Positions 62,690-64,000 of a stretch of DNA of 64,000 bases are shown here, piece after piece. Position numbers and translations under genes: made by a program. Positions within the stretch are counted from its first letter, which is position 1. Every line of letters starts with the position of its first letter. The DNA is from Angiostrongylus vasorum (Eukaryota; Nematoda; Chromadorea; Rhabditida; Metastrongylidae): contig JADANN010000431.1 in assembly GCA_018806985.1 (NCBI GenBank), positions 806,001-870,000 of the forward strand, read 5' to 3'. The notes beneath the pieces were generated by a model. The model was not told the DNA's origin and did no database searches. It saw only the letters and a program-made list of their open reading frames with translations.

Positions 62690-63780
62690 TCAGTGACGTA
62701 TAGATCAGCTTTTCCATCGACCTCGTACCATACTCACAGAAAAAAAGGGGTTCGACAGGGCGATACAATATCGGCAAAGATGTTTAGTGTCGCACTGCAG
62801 TGGATAATGAAGTCACTCGTTTGGAACGAGAAAGGAATACGTATTGATGGAAAATTCCCTATGAAACCTTCGTTTCGCCGAGGACATCGTCATCTTCTCC
62901 AGAAGTACTAGCGAAGCAGAGACGATGATCAATGAGCTCAATGAAGCGGAAAGAAGATCGGACTATGCATAAATCGGAAGAAGATCCAGTTCATGAAAAA
63001 CCCATGGTGCGAACGCAAAAGAATTGAATTGGATGGCTCCCTGATTGCAGAGACTACCTCGTACGTATACACTGGCTTAATCAATGAATGTGGGAAACAA
63101 CATGAAGGAGGAATTAGACAGAAGAAGGAGAGCAACTTGGCCACATTCGGCCCTCGCAAAGAAGCCAGCGACCGACTGAAAGACCCAAAAATCCAGGCTC
63201 ACCTTTTCGATTCAACGGTCCTCCTAGCGCTCTATTATGCTGCAGAGACGTGAGCTAATACTTCAGTCACGTCAGGAATACTCCGCACTACTCACAGAGT
63301 GCTTGAAGAGTGCTTGTGGGCAGCACTCTCTTAGAGCTTAGCGATGTCTTTTGAAATATACCTGGCACACACAATATCAAGCCGAAATGTGAAGCCCTGA
63401 TCTTCGAAATCTGTCACATCTTCGGGATCCAGGAGAATACACATCAATACCGAAACATAGATGGGCCGGTCACATAATGAGAAGAACGGACGACAGATGG
63501 ATGAAAAGAACAGTAGAGTGGACTCCAAGAGAATACAAACGTCCCCCCTGGACGGCAACCTGCACGTTGGGCGGACGTGTTCGTAACCAAAGTTGTACAT
63601 GGCTGTACTCGCATCTGTGTTTGTTTTACAGATCATGGTATGAGATTCGTACGATCCACCATGCTCGAATGAAATCATCATCATGGACGACGAATGCAAA
63701 GGAAAGCAACAAATGGCAAGTGTGCTGTGGTCCGCACAACTCGTGAAGACGGACTGTCGAAGTATCCAAGTAAGTATCCA
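62690..63780 (+). mobile_element. RTE retrotransposon, 3' half, decayed
   Basis: Successive broken frames read KKGVRQGDTISAKMFSVALQ, SYVYTGLINE, HLFDSTVLLALYYAAET, the RTVEWTPREYKRP block and NKWQVCCGPHNS, in the order of an RTE RT and C-terminus. It ends with the element tail CCAAGTAAGTATCC near 63770. Confidence 0.85.
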
Positions 63781-64000
63781 ATGTATGGGTCACATAAGAC
63801 TTATATCGCTGACAGTGTATTAAGACTTTCAGATGCATGGTCGTTCATTTAATAGAGATTTTTCAACGAAATTGTCCAGCTCTTCATAATGAAAAACATA
63901 ATGCAGTCTGTACTCCATACCATCAGTTTCACATCAACTCAAACTATGATAAAATCAAGTAAACAAAATAAAGATCTTGATATCTACAAAGCCTATTCTT

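Overview
The window is eukaryotic nuclear DNA. The genes have many short exons, introns from about 80 nt to over 2 kb, T-rich acceptors ending in CAG or TAG, and start codons directly behind acceptor-like TTTCAG or TTTTTAG, as in trans-spliced nematode genes. Together with the protein families and the dense, decayed Penelope-like, RTE and tRNA-derived repeats, this points to a nematode, most likely a strongylid or hookworm-like parasite (inference). No rRNA gene, credible tRNA gene, operon or CRISPR array was seen. All exon models were joined by eye from splice sites and reading phase.

Layout. 0.5-1.0 kb: palindromic foldback with hammerhead-like cores. 3.2-6.0 kb: SINE and a decayed Penelope-like element. 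6.3-10.6 kb: pieces of a minus-strand RTE retrotransposon mixed with other repeats. 12.9-15.8 kb (+): gremlin/DAN-type cystine-knot BMP antagonist, three exons, complete. 19.8-24.1 kb (-): four-TM protein resembling the TMEM272 family, four exons. 25-28.6 kb: repeat cluster. 29.6-33.5 kb (-): aftiphilin-like clathrin/AP accessory protein, eight exons. 35.4-37.4 kb: repeats. 37.4-40.5 kb (+): class IV histone deacetylase (HDAC11/hda-11), seven exons, N-terminus not found. 41.7-42.8 kb (-): last three exons of an IL-17-like cytokine. 44.4-47.4 kb (-): a set of good exons I could not assign to a family. 48.5-49.3 kb: inverted repeat enclosing a SINE. 49.3-54.3 kb (-): unidentified multi-pass membrane protein. 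51.4-52.5 kb: long simple repeats in its large intron. 58.8-59.6 kb (-): basic protein with a PP1-docking RVSF motif. 60.6-61.7 kb: second Penelope foldback plus GIY-YIG fragment. 62.7-63.8 kb: RTE 3' half.

The genes do not form a pathway. Two encode secreted cystine-knot-type signalling proteins (gremlin-like, IL-17-like), which may interest people working on worm growth control or host interface. The most unusual structural signals are the repeated hammerhead-ribozyme-like cores inside Penelope-derived foldbacks and a roughly 400-bp repeat that shares its 3' tail with the local RTE element.
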